This document shows, piece after piece, positions 1-9,604 of a stretch of DNA of 17,068 nucleotides. The notes under the pieces were generated by a model. The model saw only the letters and a list, made by a program, of their open reading frames with translations. It was not told where the DNA came from and did no database searches. How positions within the stretch are numbered: the stretch's first letter is position 1; every line of letters starts with the position of its first letter. Location of the stretch: the NCBI GenBank assembly GCA_018398765.1, contig JAHBMJ010000589.1, forward strand, positions 27,501 through 44,568, given 5' to 3'. Made by a program: the position numbers and the translations under genes. The stretch is from Chromera velia. Lineage: Eukaryota > Sar > Chromeraceae.

Positions 1-1279
1 GTGCCCCCCCACTGCGGCGTGATGCAGAGCGGTGAAACCGTCCACGAGTTCGTCCGTCTTCCCGAGGGCAGAGGGGGACGTGACGGCGTGAACGTTGGCA
101 CCCTTGGATAAGAGAACCTCAACGACATCCTTCTGACCTGCAAAGCGAAAGAAATGTTCAGACAATAGAAGAGATTCAGCTACACAAAGGAAAAGAGCCA
201 ACTTGAAGAGAGAGTCAACTGGCAAAATAGAGAGTGTGTGTCAAAACAAAGGGAAAGAGAGCATGGATGACTGTGATGCAGCTCTCAAAGTGGGATTGGT
301 TGGTTGAGAGAGGGAGAAGAGCGGACAACTCCAAACACCAATGCGTGCGTCACTGACCCAGAAAGACGGCATAGTCGAGAGGATGCTGCCCCACATGGTC
401 AGTCGCACTTAAATTGGCACCGTTGGAGGCCAGGTACTTGGCAATTTCTCTTTCTCCTTGGTTGATGGCAACAAAAATCGGCGTGTTTTGCATACTAGGT
501 TGCAGATAGCTCTGGACCATCTTAGCTTCCATATCTGCCCCAGCTTCCACTAACAATTGTACAGCTTCCAAATTCCGGCAATGGATTGCTGATGTCAGCA
601 CGTTGGAATCCGGAACGGCCCCTGCCTGAAGGAGCATACGGCAAGCTTCGACCATCCCCAAAGAGAGAGACGTTCCCAGGGGTGTGGAGGAGAAAGGGGC
701 GAGCCTTTCATTCACCGGTGCACCCACATGCAACAGGTAAGCGAGTTTCTCCTTCCCCCCCTCTTCTGTGAACTTCTCCAATGCCTCCGAGAGAAGCTGA
801 ATGTCGATTGGCTGAAAGGACCTGATCACCTCCCCAACACGACTTGCGTAGAGAGGGGCCAAATCCATTCTGTAGTACTGACTCATGATCTGATCTAGGC
901 TCGCGTGAATCTTCCTTTTGAACTTCACCACACACGTCTCCAACGCCTTCACAACAGACACAGCTTTCTCAGGAGGGTCGGGCGACTCCAAGTTTGTGTC
1001 GGATTTGCTCGCCCTTCCCTTCTCCTCATTGCATGCTGACAAGACGACTCTTGAAAGGGCAACCGTTTCTTCTTTGGAGTTGGGGTGAGCAACTGAAGTT
1101 GGAGCAGTGGATGTTGTGCCTTTAGAAAGGTGCTGCTCCTTAAGGAGGTTGGTCGTGACTCTTTCGAGCATCTTTCTCTTTGCCTTCACAGACTCCACCA
1201 GACAGCAAAGGGTCTCCTCGACATTTTTGATGTCTGTGAGAACGGGGAACACGGAGGCAACCAGAAGCTCGGTGTCCAT
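1..1279 (-). CDS. Ankyrin-repeat protein, 5' two exons (partial at window edge)
   Basis: Exon 1 is 1279 down to 358 and exon 2 is 137 down to 1, still open at the edge. The ATG at 1279 is the first in frame. Seen in the protein: residues 1-50 look helical and charged, 51-105 are low-complexity Ser/Thr/Glu, and 110-170 look helical. From about 174 there are ankyrin units with the usual LLhxGAxV ends: YLLHVGAPVN (181-190), MLLQAGAVPD, QLLVEAGADMEA (241-252), YLASNGANLSA and, after the intron, VEVLLSKGANVHA. The last unit visible, DGFTALHHAAVGGH, is close to the ankyrin consensus. Ankyrin repeats are known as protein-binding scaffolds, so a binding role is inferred; no catalytic domain is seen and the partner is unknown. 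One inter-repeat loop is long (about 14 residues between NVHA and DGFT). Ankyrin identity is near certain; the true start and full length are not known. Confidence 0.88.
138..357 (-). other. Intron 1 of the ankyrin gene (220 nt)
   Basis: On the minus strand the reading frame meets a stop just after TTTCTGG. Splicing at GG/GTCAGT (donor GT at 357-356) to TTTGCAG/GTCAG (AG at 139-138) restores an ankyrin frame: FLGQKDVVEVLLSKGANVHA. The phase-1 join makes a Gly codon. The donor has C at +3, which is unusual, and the same five bases GTCAG follow both junctions. Confidence 0.8.
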
Positions 1280-1290
1280 CTCTAAAGGAA

Positions 1291-1310
1291 GGGTATATAA
1301 ATATATATCC
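1291..1310. promoter_or_regulatory. TATA-like AT block upstream of the ankyrin ORF
   Basis: The stretch TATATAAATATATAT is nearly self-complementary and lies 12-31 bases upstream of the ankyrin ATG. It could act as a TATA element on either strand. For the ankyrin gene it would place the transcription start inside or right at the ATG, which argues for caution. A pyrimidine run ending in AG (CCTTCCTTTAG) just before the ATG could instead be a splice acceptor of an upstream leader exon. Confidence 0.25.
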
Positions 1311-1740
1311 TCTCACCGCGGGGAGGTTCCTTGAGGTCACTCCCCTGTGCGAAGGAAGAGCAATACACAAACCCAGAATTACACCACAACCAATCGACTG
1401 GCAGGTGCTAAAGGTTCAGATAAATGCAAAGACAACGTCGATCGAGAGCCAAGTGTTCAAGTGTCTCCAATCAACAACTGCCAGAAAGTCTAAAGCTGAA
1501 CATGCATGCTACTGGATGTCCACGTTCAGAGAGACTGCCACAGACAGTCTCACAGTCAGTGAGTTGGTGGAACCGCAGACAGGAGAATGCCAGTGCATAT
1601 GCGCGCTTGCCAGAGTGCATATTAACACATTAATAGAACCTGTACAGGCGATTCAAGAGGAATTTATATAGGCTTCCAGATTGGGTTTGTCTGACCTTTT
1701 GGGGGCCGGGCTGTCCCATGCATGCATGCATGGCCCCGTA

Positions 1741-1771
1741 CCACAAGATTTTGGCACGTGTTGTTTGCATG
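1741..1771. repeat. 31-bp dispersed repeat, copy 1
   Basis: It begins CCACAAGATTTTGGCACGTG and is identical over 31 bases to 11617-11647, in the same orientation. It contains the E-box-like palindrome CACGTG. The 40 bases before it can fold: GGGGCC at about 1699-1704 pairs with GGCCCC at about 1732-1737, enclosing CATGCATGCATGCATG. This suggests the conserved end of a mobile or otherwise dispersed element. The family is not recognised. Confidence 0.75.
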
Positions 1772-2559
1772 GCGCAAACTGAAGGAATTTCTTTGGCAAT
1801 GCGAGAAGACAGAAGAGGGATGGGTAAAAGCGCAAGCAAATGAATCGAAAAAGTTTGGGGAACTGAGTTTAAAGAAAGAGTTTTGATGGGGTGTTTAAAG
1901 CAGGAGTTCTTTGAAGGGATGGAAGACGTGCGGGATGCACTTCTATACAATTAAAGTCTTTCTGATTAAAAGGGTAGCCTTTTTTCAATGAAAGAACTGA
2001 AGTGTTTTGAAGGTTCTGCCCTGCATCCCCTCTGTCTCTTTTCTCTCTCTTTTAATTGTCCAACCTGTTGTGAAGCCGCGATTGATCAGCTGTATCAGGG
2101 TGATCGAAGTCACGCCTATTTTCGTCGCTGGTAGTCGTAGGATGGAACAAATCGATAAACTAGGTTAGATCCGCTTCTCATATATGGGGATGCGGCATGT
2201 ATGAAAAAACCCTCAATCATCCCCCCCCCCAAAAAATAATAATAACAGTGTACTGCATGAGGGGGGAGAGAAAGCCAAGAGCTCAGAGGGAGGAAGCTTC
2301 ATTCAGCAGTGCTGGGGGGTCACAACAATTCAGGCCCCTTACGACGATGGTGACTGGGAGTGAACACTAAGTGACTAAAGACTAGACAAAAAGCTTAGAT
2401 GACAAAAACTATGCATATTAAAATTTATTTCCTAAAATTTAAAAAAATAATAAAAGAAGTTTACGTTTCTTTTTGCTTGCTCTCTGACTCTCTTCCTTTA
2501 TCTTCCTTATACATCTTCTCTCTATGACGTGAGCCTGTCTGAGATATCTCTTTAAGATT

Positions 2560-2596
2560 CTCTTTCAAAGAGCATTTTAGGCTCTTTCACAGAGCA
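2560..2596. repeat. Pair of short foldback repeats
   Basis: CTCTTTCAAAGAGCA at 2560-2574 and CTCTTTCACAGAGCA at 2582-2596 differ at one base and are 22 bases apart. Each is itself an inverted repeat. No function can be assigned. Confidence 0.5.
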
Positions 2597-3534
2597 CTAT
2601 AACATTAAACAAAAAAGAACACAGCTAGAAACACTGGCACAGACCTCTAGAGATTCCTCTATAAACATCATCATCATCATGCATACGTCATCGCTATCGG
2701 CCTATCCTTAAAATGCATGATAAAAAACTTGAAGATAAGACATCATAATAATCATATTTAATTCTTTAATTTATTAAATTTTATTTTAAAATATAATGAA
2801 AATGATTGTAAAATTAGGATTAATTTTTATCATATTCAAGATTCCACTCTTGCTTAGACTCGCGCTTGATTGCTACAAATCAAATGATCATTGAGAGTGG
2901 CCATGCAGTGATTTGAAGTGACAAACGCCTCTTTCTGGGTCTCTCAGGGGACCGACCTTTATCGACCCACCCATATATTGACCGTCAACTTGTAAGCGAG
3001 TGCACAATGGATAACACTCCCGGCTGTCAGTGTGTCACTCCGAGTGTTTGAATCTTCTGTCTGCCTGCATGCATGAGCTGTCAGTAGACTGTGCTCGTGC
3101 ATGATGAAGGTCCGACCGCCAATCTATGATCACATCCGCATGCACTGAAATGCAGCTAAAACCAGGAGGCCTGCCTTCGAGACTGCATTTGAACACATTG
3201 CCTGGCACATTGCTTTAATTATTACTACCGGATGCGCACCTCGATTGATCCATCGATCCGTGCACTGTTTGTTTGCGTCATGCATCAAATGCCATCAATC
3301 AGGGTCATGGATTCAATGCAGTCCTCGGTCAGTCAGGCAGGCAGGTCCTCCCTCCGTGCACATGCCGAGTGCGTCTACAGACGGCGACTCGAAATTTCGG
3401 TACGTCCCTTCCTGAAGAAAAAAAGGATTCGTCCAACCCGATTCCGTGGCATCCAATCAGAAACGAGTGAGAACAGCTCCCACTCGATCCCCCGACGCAA
3501 TCGAACGACCGTCCAGATGTCAATCGGGCAGACA

Positions 3535-3536
3535 AG

Positions 3537-3571
<35 letters not shown>

Positions 3572-3573
3572 AC

Positions 3574-3645
<72 letters not shown>

Positions 3646-3653
3646 AGGAAAGA
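3535..3653. repeat. (GAAA)n-(GA)n-(GAAA)n microsatellite
   Basis: About 120 bases are almost pure purine on the plus strand: GAAA units, then about 13 GA units, then GAAA units again. Long open frames here on both strands are products of the repeat, giving KERKKERK or FLSFFLSF peptides, and are not taken as genes. Confidence 0.95.
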
Positions 3654-3778
3654 TGAAGAAAGGGAATTGATGATTGGATGAGCATGCACGCAAATCACCA
3701 AGCTACAATGTCATGAATCCCTTCCCTTTGTCCTTCCGATCATGCAACTAGGGAGGGAGTGACGATTAATTCTGTGGA

Positions 3779-3916
3779 AGGAAATGAATGGGAAGCGGCG
3801 GGAGGAGAAGGAAGGGCTAGAGGAAGAGAAGCCGCGAGGGAAATGACAAAATGAATGGAAAAGGGGGAATGTTGGGAGAAGGAAGGGCTAGAGGAAGAGA
3901 AGCCGCGAGGGAAATG
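3779..3916. repeat. 71-bp imperfect tandem duplication
   Basis: A 42-base block at 3804-3845 recurs identically at 3875-3916, 71 bases downstream. It starts GGAGAAGGAAGGGCTAGAGG. The bases before each copy (GAAATGAATGG and AAAATGAATGGAA) are also alike, so the repeat unit is about 71 bp in nearly two copies. Confidence 0.9.
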
Positions 3917-3950
3917 GGGAGCGGAGAGGAAGGCAGGAGGTGCGAGGCAA

Positions 3951-3995
3951 CACCCACCCACCCACCCATTTTCCCACCCACCCAACCCACTCACC
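3951..3995. repeat. (CCCA)n tract
   Basis: A run of CCCA units broken by TTTT, CCAA and CTCA. It is strand-asymmetric and G-rich on the minus strand. Confidence 0.85.
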
Positions 3996-4387
3996 CATTT
4001 ACTGAACCAATCTGACAAACGAATTTGCGTGCCTGTTAGGTGGATGATGGATGCGTTGGCTGAACGTTCTCCACGATAGACAAAACAGACAGAGGCAGAC
4101 AGAGATGCACGCCATGGCAACACGATGTGTGGGGACATTCAAAAGACCGTCCCTCCCTTCCCCCTTCGCATCAACCCCTCTGCCCCTACCCACCAGCGAC
4201 TAAGTGAGACCATGAATGAAGGGTTGAATGAGTGAAAACCTAAAGACACCACAGACACACGTACGTGCACGAACAAACAAACATTCATTCGTCTTACCTC
4301 TCTCGATCGAAGAGAAAGACCACACAGGAGGAAGAGAGAAGAAGAAAGGGGTGCTGACGGAAGCGCACTCCAATCGATCGACTTGCC

Positions 4388-4473
4388 CTCTTCTCTTCTC
4401 TTCTCTTCTCTTCTCTTCTCCTGTCTTCTCTTGTCTTCTGTTCTCTTTTTTTCTCTTCTCTTCTCTTTTTTTC
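4388..4473. repeat. (TTCTC)n pentanucleotide tract
   Basis: About seven clean TTCTC units are followed by interrupted units with G and T-run insertions. It is pyrimidine-only over most of its length. Confidence 0.9.
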
Positions 4474-4807
4474 GTCCCTCCAATAGACAGAGGGGCGCGA
4501 AAACAGATGTCCAGGGCATCTCTCTCTTTCGGTGCTTGTCCACCTTTTCTAGTATTACCTGGCTGCGCGCTTTTCTCAAAAAGAGAAAATTGTAACGCGA
4601 AACATCTGCCCAGCCTTTCTCCACCCCCCTGCCCAGCTACCTTCTCTCATCCACCCTCAGGGTGACAGATCAGCAATGGACCCACAGACGAATCGAATTG
4701 ATGAATGACCCCTGCTCACTGCACGCACGCACTGCCCTTCCGCTCCACCAGGCAGTCAAGTGAGAAAGATCGAAACTCAAACAGACAGGAGGCGAGGAAC
4801 GAAGAGG

Positions 4808-4842
4808 CAAGGAAGGAAGGAAGGAAGGAAGGAAGGAAGGAA
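4808..4842. repeat. (GGAA)n tract
   Basis: About eight GGAA units. A shorter run of the same unit is at 5163-5185. Confidence 0.9.
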
Positions 4843-4886
4843 CAAGTGTCGTACTCTCACACAGATTTGTGAATACAATCAAAGAT

Positions 4887-4903
4887 CTGTCTGTCTGTCT
4901 GTC
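4887..4903. repeat. (TGTC)n tract
   Basis: Four units of TGTC/CTGT. The same unit recurs as GACA on the plus strand in the large array at 12.6-13.2 kb. Confidence 0.8.
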
Positions 4904-5162
4904 CATGCAAAGAAACACATACATGCAGAGGGTTGCCATGCAGGCAGACTATCGAACGATCGGCCATCTGCTGCTGAATTCTTTTCTTCCCTCCGTTGCT
5001 CTCCGTTGCCCTGCCACCCTCATGGACAGACAGGAAGGGATGACTGTCGAGAGAACCAAACAAGGAATGGCGGTTCTGCATCTTTTGATCTGGTCTTTTT
5101 TCTTCCTGTAAGTTCCGCTCTCTTGCTTGTGTCCTCGATCATGGACAACGAAGAAGGACAAC

Positions 5163-5185
5163 AGGAAGGAAGGAAGGAAGGAAGA
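5163..5185. repeat. (GGAA)n tract, second copy
   Basis: About five to six GGAA units. Confidence 0.85.
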
Positions 5186-6090
5186 TGGCTTTGCCTGTAG
5201 TGTAAGGAAAGGATCGAGGGGAGGAATCCAATAGGAGAGAGAGAAAAGGGAAAATCACATCGAGTCAAGCACAGCAAAGACAAGACATCCTTTGACGATT
5301 TGCATTCGAGGTGACCGTACCCGTCAGGGAAGAGAGGAGAGAAAGACATGTTGCTTCGCCCACAAAGAAACTTCGCTCACTTCAGTTCTCCTCCCCCCTT
5401 GCCAAAGGAAGAAGAAGATAAGCAATAACTTTCTGGGTTGAATTGGCGCCCTCGTCCCCTCTTTCCTGCCTCCCTTCTCATCCCTTTCCGGTCATTTCCC
5501 AACAAGCACGCAAATATGCAATGATCCCTGAGACAGAGGGATAAAGGCTGGAGGAAGGTGGGAGAAGGAGTATTACTAAGAGAGAGAACGGGAAAGAGAG
5601 AGAAGAGACGGTCACAGAAGAGAAAGGAGTGCATGCAGAGCTCTACGGAAGAGGGAGTGGGAGAAAGTGAAAGGAGGTCAAGAAAAACCATTCTGGTATC
5701 TATCTGCATGCCCAGTGTCTGTCAAAAAATTGCGGTTTTTTGTGTTGCTATGCTGCGTGCGAGTGCATGTTTCCTCTCTTTTGCTTTTTGCGCTGCCCAA
5801 GAATGGGTGCATGCGCGTAATTGAGAACAGAGACTCTTCATTCCTTCCGGTCGGATGGATGCATGGATGCATTGATTCAATCTTTTTGGATCTCTCTCGA
5901 TTGAGTGCTGTTGCACCTGTGCGTCCGTCCGTCCGTCTGTCTTTCTTTTCTTTTTGTCTTGTCTTGTTCGAATTATTTGATCGATGCTCTCTTGGAGAAT
6001 TCGCTGGAAGAAGGGGAGGGGGTAGAGGAAGACAGCGAAAGATTGAAGCAGCAAAGAAAAAGGCGAAACTTGCACATTCACACGCATTTC

Positions 6091-6145
6091 TCCTTCTTCC
6101 TTCCTTCCTTCCTTGCTTCCCTTCCCTTCCCTCCCTCCCTCATTC
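6091..6145. repeat. TTCC/CCCT pyrimidine tract
   Basis: TTCC units grade into CCCTT and CCCT units. Both halves are pyrimidine-only apart from one G. Confidence 0.85.
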
Positions 6146-6252
6146 AAGGCTTCTTTCTCTTTCCCCGTTCCACGGCAGCAGCCGCAGCCTCTTCTCTGCA
6201 ACCAAAAAGGTGGGGGTCAGAGTGAACAGGGAACCAGCTAGGCACGCAGAAG

Positions 6253-6390
6253 GCTCGAGTGAACGAAGAGCAAAAAAATCGAGTGAACGAGGAGCAAAAG
6301 ACTCGAGTGAACGAGGAGCAGAAGGCTCGAGTGAACGAGGAGCAGAAGGTTTGAGTGAACGTGTAGCAGAATTAATGCTTTAGTGAACTA
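6253..6390. repeat. 24-bp minisatellite
   Basis: Five or more 24-base units of the form TCGAGTGAACGAGGAGCAGA plus four variable bases. The two central copies (about 6301-6348) are nearly identical and the outer copies diverge. Because 24 is a multiple of three, a plus-strand frame reads through as an 8-residue repeat, SSERGAEG, ending in a stop at 6381-6383. The upstream part of that frame is low-complexity, so coding is unproven. Confidence 0.9.
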
Positions 6391-7215
6391 GAAACTAACT
6401 GCACACACAAAACACTCAAGCTCGATCAGAGAGGAAAAAGGGATTCCGAACTTCACAATTAAACTATCACAGCACTAATCCAGTGGCGTAAAGTAACCAC
6501 AGTCAGTCTCTACGGCGTCGAGTCTGCACCACAAAGTGGTCGCAAGCTCACAGGCATTGGTTTGCTTGCAAAGCTTGCACGACTGCAACTCAAGTGCCGA
6601 TTCACCAACCCAGGGAAGACCTAAGTCAACCAAGGGGGGTTGAACCTTCACGAGAGCACAACGTACAGCCGACAGACTCAACGTCGCTCTGCCTTCTCAG
6701 ATCCAGAAACAGAATTTCTTCTGCCTGACACGTGCGTCAACGTACAAGCGCCCAACTTGACGTGTTGCGTGCGTTTCTCAACCCACACAACACACCTCAT
6801 CAAACGAATGCACGGACGACGCGCTCCGGGGAGCCGTCGAAAAGAGCCTACTAATGAACTGGACCGATTTATAATCAACCCAGATCACGTTCAAGTCTCT
6901 CACGACGACTCATTCAACGGAAAATCTGATTCGAGAGGCCTTGCTTGCCACAAGCGCACAAAACACTTTCCGCAGTGTACAAGCAGGTTCGCTCTGAAGA
7001 GCAGAAACGAGAACTGAAGCAGCCTTGCTTCACACACGCACGCTGGATGCTTTGCATTCCCTCGATCAAAAGTCCACTCTAGACCGACCGACCTTTGAAT
7101 GGTCCTCAGCCCGGACGATTCGCACCGTCTCCCTCTGCTGCCTCCGTGCATCCCTCCATCCTGCACATCAGACGGAAAGAATGAAATCGTGGCTGAAGGA
7201 AGTCGTGTACCCATC
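6391..7215. other. Mixed-composition spacer, no supported gene
   Basis: This stretch is less repetitive than its surroundings. A plus-strand frame at 6640-7017 (125 codons) and a minus-strand frame at 6475-6681 (68 codons) have fairly normal composition, but neither has a recognisable domain, clear splice sites or a conserved motif. Either could be an untranslated region, a lost gene or a small unknown gene. Confidence 0.4.
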
Positions 7216-7505
7216 CATCCTGTCTTGTTTCCAGTTCTCTTTTTTTCTTTTTTTTTTTCTTTTCTTCTCTTTCCTCTCTTCCTTCCTTCCCTCCCTCCCT
7301 TCTTTCCTTCTTTCTTTCCTTCCTTCCTCCCCCCTTTCGTTTTTTTTTTCTCTCTGTTTCTCTCTTTTCTTTCTTTCCTTCCGCCTTTCTTTGTGTCATC
7401 CACTCATCCATTAATTTTTTCATTCTCTCTTTCGTCCCTTCTTTTTGTGTTTGTTTGTCTTTCTTTCTTTCTTTCTTTCTGTCTGTCTTTCTTTCTGTTC
7501 CTCCG
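7216..7505. repeat. Long pyrimidine-rich tract
   Basis: Nearly 300 bases dominated by TTTC, TTCC and T runs on the plus strand, with clean TTTC units at 7457-7480. A second tract follows at 7590-7735. Confidence 0.9.
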
Positions 7506-7589
7506 TTCGTTCGACAGATTCAGAGAGAAAAAAAGAGAGAGGGCAGAGGCAGGAAAAACACAAATTCAAGTGAAAATTTGCGTCTCTCA

Positions 7590-7735
7590 GAAGGCGGGTT
7601 TCTTTTTGCTCCTTCCTCTCTTTTCTTTTCCCTTCCTTCTTTTTCCTCCTTTCTCTCTTTTGTTGTCTTTCTTTCTTCCTTCCTTTGTTTTCTTTTTCTT
7701 CCTTCCTTCCCTTCCTTCAATTCCTTCCTGCTGCA
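7590..7735. repeat. Second pyrimidine-rich tract
   Basis: TTCC, TTTC and TTTTC units with rare purines. On the minus strand it is GA-rich, so it does not look like a splice acceptor region for the neighbouring minus-strand gene. Confidence 0.9.
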
Positions 7736-7759
7736 GATGGCAGAAGAAAGAAAAGAAAG

Positions 7760-7760
<1 letters not shown>

Positions 7761-7791
<31 letters not shown>
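7761..7791. repeat. (CA)n microsatellite
   Basis: About 15 CA units, just beyond the stop codon of the neighbouring minus-strand gene. Confidence 0.95.
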
Positions 7792-7793
<2 letters not shown>

Positions 7794-7873
7794 TTTTCAG
7801 AGAGAGACAGAACGCGGAGATATGCAATCGATCGATCGACTGTCTCCATCTGTCTCTCTCTCTCCAATCCCCC

Positions 7874-9571
7874 TCACCCCTGACCGACCAGGATCTCATC
7901 CCTCGGGGCCCCACCAGTTGGCCCCTGGCGATTCCCCAGGATCTGATTCAGACTCCACGGAGACGGGTTGTACGAAGGCATGCCCGACTCATTCGGCCGA
8001 CTGTCGGGACTGCAGGGGGGTGGCTGATTGGGTGGCACTCCCTCTGCCCCCCGGTCATCATGATCCTGCCGCTCATACTCCCAAGAGCCCCCACGCCCGT
8101 CTGCTCCCCTCCCTCCAAAGGACTGCAGCCCCTCATGAGGAGGCCCCGGGCCCCCTGGGAGTCCATCTGTCTGTCTGTCTGTGTGCCGAGGGATGGGTCT
8201 CCAGAAGATGTCATGGGTCGGACGAGAGTTCTCGGGGAATAACTCGGCCTGTATGAGAACAGAGTCCCGAGCTATGCCGAGATGCCACCGAGGATCTGCA
8301 GAATGCAGAGGGGAGGTGTCTACACCAGGAATCAGCAGAGTGGGCTCGCTGTAGGGGTTCTTGAGGACTTCTCTCATCAGGGCCGCGCGCTCTTCTGCAG
8401 TGCGTATGGGTGCCCGAGGGGGAGCGGGAGTGGGATGGAAAACAGGGGGAGGGGACCTAGGAGGGGACCCAGGCCTCCAGTCACTGTCGGACTCTTTAGA
8501 GGGAACCGGAGGGCCGGAGGAGGCGCTTGCGGGTACTTCAACAGTGGAAGCAGAAGGGAAAGGTATGGCGAAACGATGGAAACCACCAGACAGACGGGGA
8601 ACGACCAAATCCGACCAGGCAGCAACAGAACCGGACCCATCACGCAGGGCCTCTTGATGCTGCTTGTCACGCTCTGTCAACTTTCGCCCGGAAGAGAGCT
8701 TGGAGTTCGGAAGTCCTTCTCGGCTATCTTTGCTGCTGCACCAGACTTCCTTTCGAACTCTCTCGGTTCCATTGAGGCGGCTTTGCGTAGCTTGGCGAGA
8801 TGTTCCATGATCTGAGAGACGTCCTTCGAGACAGTGGGAGGGACGTCGGGAAAACGGCTCTTGGTATCCTTCTGAAGACGCTGGCGGTCTCTAGTACCCT
8901 TGGGGCCCTTGGGAGAGAGAGAGGAAGTGCAACGCTTCCCTGAAGAAGAGGAAGAAGCTGCTGGTTGATGATGGGAACGCGTCCTCTTTCTTTTTGCGGT
9001 TCCGGTCGGGGACACAGAGGGGAAGACTGCCTGCCGTGGGTGCATGGGCTGTCGGGGTCTTCTGCTGCCGGGGGCCGCACCCGAAGCGGAGGCGGAAGCA
9101 GCAGTGGAGGCACCGAGGGAATCTGGAAGAAGAGAGGAGAAGAGAAGAGAAGAGAGGGGGCAGACAGATAGATGTATCACGCGTACGTGTTTCTAAAATT
9201 CATTTTGCAGAAAAGACGGGCATTTTTTTTTTCTTCAATTTGCCCATGCATTCTGAATAGTTTGTGTTGAGCTACAATCCTCCAGCAGGATAGATGAGAA
9301 ATTCCTTGAGACTCTGAGGTGTTCGTTCGTCGTCATGACAGAGAGAGCAGACGAAACCAAGAGAAGAATTAAGCAAAGCGAGAGCCGTGAGAGAGAGAGA
9401 GGAAAGACCTCTCATTCTCATTCAGCTCCTCAACTCCGTCCGATAGAGATGCGACAAGCAGAATGACACTGAATTCAACTAGCCAGATTGTGTAGCTTTT
9501 GTTCCCTTTTGCTGACTGCACGGGCAGGATACAGTCAACTTGACAGGACCACCACAATCAGAGAAAAGAAG

Positions 9572-9604
<33 letters not shown>

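Larger units (their letters stand above)
1311..3230. other. Spacer without supported gene
   Basis: Only short open frames with no coding character are present. The stretch turns strongly AT-rich from about 2390 to 2850 and holds a C10 run at 2221-2230, a short CAT run near 2668-2680 and the dispersed repeat listed separately. I see no RNA gene or coding exon that I can support. Confidence 0.6.
3996..6090. other. Spacer of simple repeats without supported gene
   Basis: Short pyrimidine or purine runs alternate with mixed sequence. Repeats in it are TTCTC (4388-4473), GGAA (4808-4842), TGTC (4887-4903) and GGAA (5163-5185). Open frames overlap on both strands, are biased by the repeats, and resemble no protein family I know. 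Confidence 0.6.

Noticed and set aside
61-80. Possible frameshift in the ankyrin exon
   Set aside because: I first misread the G run as four; it is five (73-77), and the ankyrin frame is continuous to the window edge.
1630-1680. Possible tRNA-like box (GATTCAAG)
   Set aside because: No A box, acceptor stem or cloverleaf could be fitted around it.
1630-1950. 106-codon minus-strand frame sharing MQTTRAKILW with a frame near 11.6 kb
   Set aside because: The likeness comes only from the 31-bp DNA repeat; the flanking peptides are unrelated.
3232-3701. Open frames of about 110-150 codons on both strands
   Set aside because: They consist of GAAA/GA repeat translated as KERKKERK or FLSFFLSF; no codon structure beyond the repeat.
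4808-5185. Repeated GGAA blocks as a CRISPR-like array
   Set aside because: These are microsatellites without unique spacers, and the window is eukaryotic.
5667-6383. 238-codon plus-strand open frame ending in the 24-bp repeat
   Set aside because: Upstream of the minisatellite it is low-complexity with no domain; kept only as a finding about the repeat.
7099-8256. 385-codon plus-strand open frame
   Set aside because: The first half is translated pyrimidine tract and CA repeat; the second half is antisense to the better-supported minus-strand exon.
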